A stretch of DNA of 64,000 nt from Halobacteriales archaeon YIM A00010 (GTDB lineage: Archaea > Halobacteriota > Halobacteria > Halobacteriales > Haloarculaceae), in assembly GCA_025041175.1 (NCBI GenBank), contig JAKCFJ010000002.1, forward strand, positions 955,754-1,019,753, in the 5' to 3' direction. The stretch's first letter is position 1; each line of letters opens with the position of its first letter. The notes beneath the pieces are model-generated. The model did not search any database, was not told the DNA's origin, and saw only the letters and a program-made list of their open reading frames with translations. Of this stretch, positions 63,621 through 64,000 are shown in pieces. The position numbers and the translations under genes are program-made.

Positions 63621-64000
63621 TCACCCGCTCGATTCGGACGCCGGCGAAAGCGCACCGGATTCGACCATCTGTTCGATCGGGTTGTCGTCGATGTCGAGCG
63701 GGAGATCGACCCGCTTTCTGCGTCGAACCGACTCGTACCCTGCAAAGAGGATTTCGGCAGTGTTGAGACCGATCCGTCCACAGATCTGGGATTCCTCGTC
63801 GTTCCGGAGAGCATCGACGACCGCCTCGATGGCCCGGGTGTGCAACCGGGAGCCAAAGCGATCGCCGTCGTCGGGTGTGCCGTGGATGGTCTCGCCACCG
63901 ACATCGATGGCGGTTCGGGATCCGTCCTGTTCGAGCTCGAGCATCGAGCCGTCGTCAACGTCGATGTGGATCGCTCCATCGGTGCCGCGTAACAGGAACG
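63621..64000 (-). CDS. Gfo/Idh/MocA family oxidoreductase, C-terminal part, cut by window edge
   Basis: About 126 C-terminal residues of an NAD(P)-dependent sugar or polyol dehydrogenase family. The visible part (FLLRGTDGAIHIDVDDGS, HTRAIEAVVDALRNDEESQI, GLNTAEILFAGYESVRRRKR) matches the substrate-domain end of the Gfo/Idh/MocA fold. The N-terminal Rossmann domain lies beyond the window. Its position next to the hydrolases suggests sugar metabolism. Confidence 0.85.
   Translation of the reverse strand, partial: FLLRGTDGAIHIDVDDGSMLELEQDGSRTAIDVGGETIHGTPDDGDRFGSRLHTRAIEAVVDALRNDEESQICGRIGLNTAEILFAGYESVRRRKRVDLPLDIDDNPIEQMVESGALSPASESSG

Overview
The window is chromosomal DNA from a halophilic archaeon (class Halobacteria). 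The proteins are rich in Asp and Glu, coding GC is high against AT-rich promoters, nearly every exported protein carries a twin-arginine (Tat) signal, and haloarchaeal families (TrmB and HTH-10 regulators, J-domain ferredoxin, salactin/volactin-like actin) are present. I cannot name the genus. No rRNA, tRNA, CRISPR array or complete insertion sequence was seen.

Layout. 1-4.3 kb: phosphate uptake operon pstS-pstC-pstA-pstB on the minus strand, with pstB cut by the window edge and an operator-like repeat region upstream. 4.6-8.0 kb: an unknown protein, an ABC-2 exporter pair and small membrane proteins. 8.1-17.7 kb: an accessory cluster of about eleven genes whose promoters share one palindromic element. 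17.8-19.8 kb: a membrane protein with a sequon-rich ectodomain and a phaC remnant. 19.8-32.1 kb: a starch/cyclodextrin system made of a TrmB regulator, an intracellular GH13 enzyme, a GH15 glucoamylase, a MalK-MalE-MalF-MalG importer and an exported enzyme with full CGTase architecture. 32.2-45.6 kb: mixed core and accessory genes, including a J-domain ferredoxin, an MMPL/RND exporter, an atypical Hsp70 plus membrane J-protein pair, an actin-like protein, a VapBC-type pair, an AtoE-type transporter, a GNAT protein and a malectin-domain protein. 45.7-63.3 kb: an MFS transporter, an unknown Tat protein, and a minus-strand run of eight Tat-exported plant-polysaccharide hydrolases (six GH5, one GH10, one GH12). 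Their FN3, PKD and C-terminal beta domains are swapped between genes and nearly identical at the DNA level. The window ends in a Gfo/Idh/MocA oxidoreductase fragment.

Most notable result. Between 9.1 and 17.4 kb, ten sites carry a 12-bp near-palindrome (YGAAYATRTTCG) joined to a TATA-like half (GNGAATA). They serve eleven promoters. In nine of the eleven the element sits 48-49 nt from the start codon. One site lies between, and can serve both of, a CopD-like gene and an HTH-10 regulator gene. The other members are an unknown protein, a membrane protein, a DrrAB-like ABC pair, an SDR, a UspA, a frameshifted HiPIP, a DUF5519 (luciferase-fold) protein, a SHOCT protein and a truncated YkgB/DUF417. 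This looks like a compact regulon controlled by the encoded HTH-10 protein. The element's spacing also resolves several start codons, including two GTG starts.

How the systems fit. The CGTase, importer, GH13 and GH15 would convert extracellular starch to cyclodextrins, import them and hydrolyse them. The GH5/GH10/GH12 run would attack cellulose, xylan and mannan outside the cell. Several genes in the 8-20 kb stretch are broken (HiPIP, YkgB, phaC), and one carries two in-frame palindromic repeats, so this part looks plastic.
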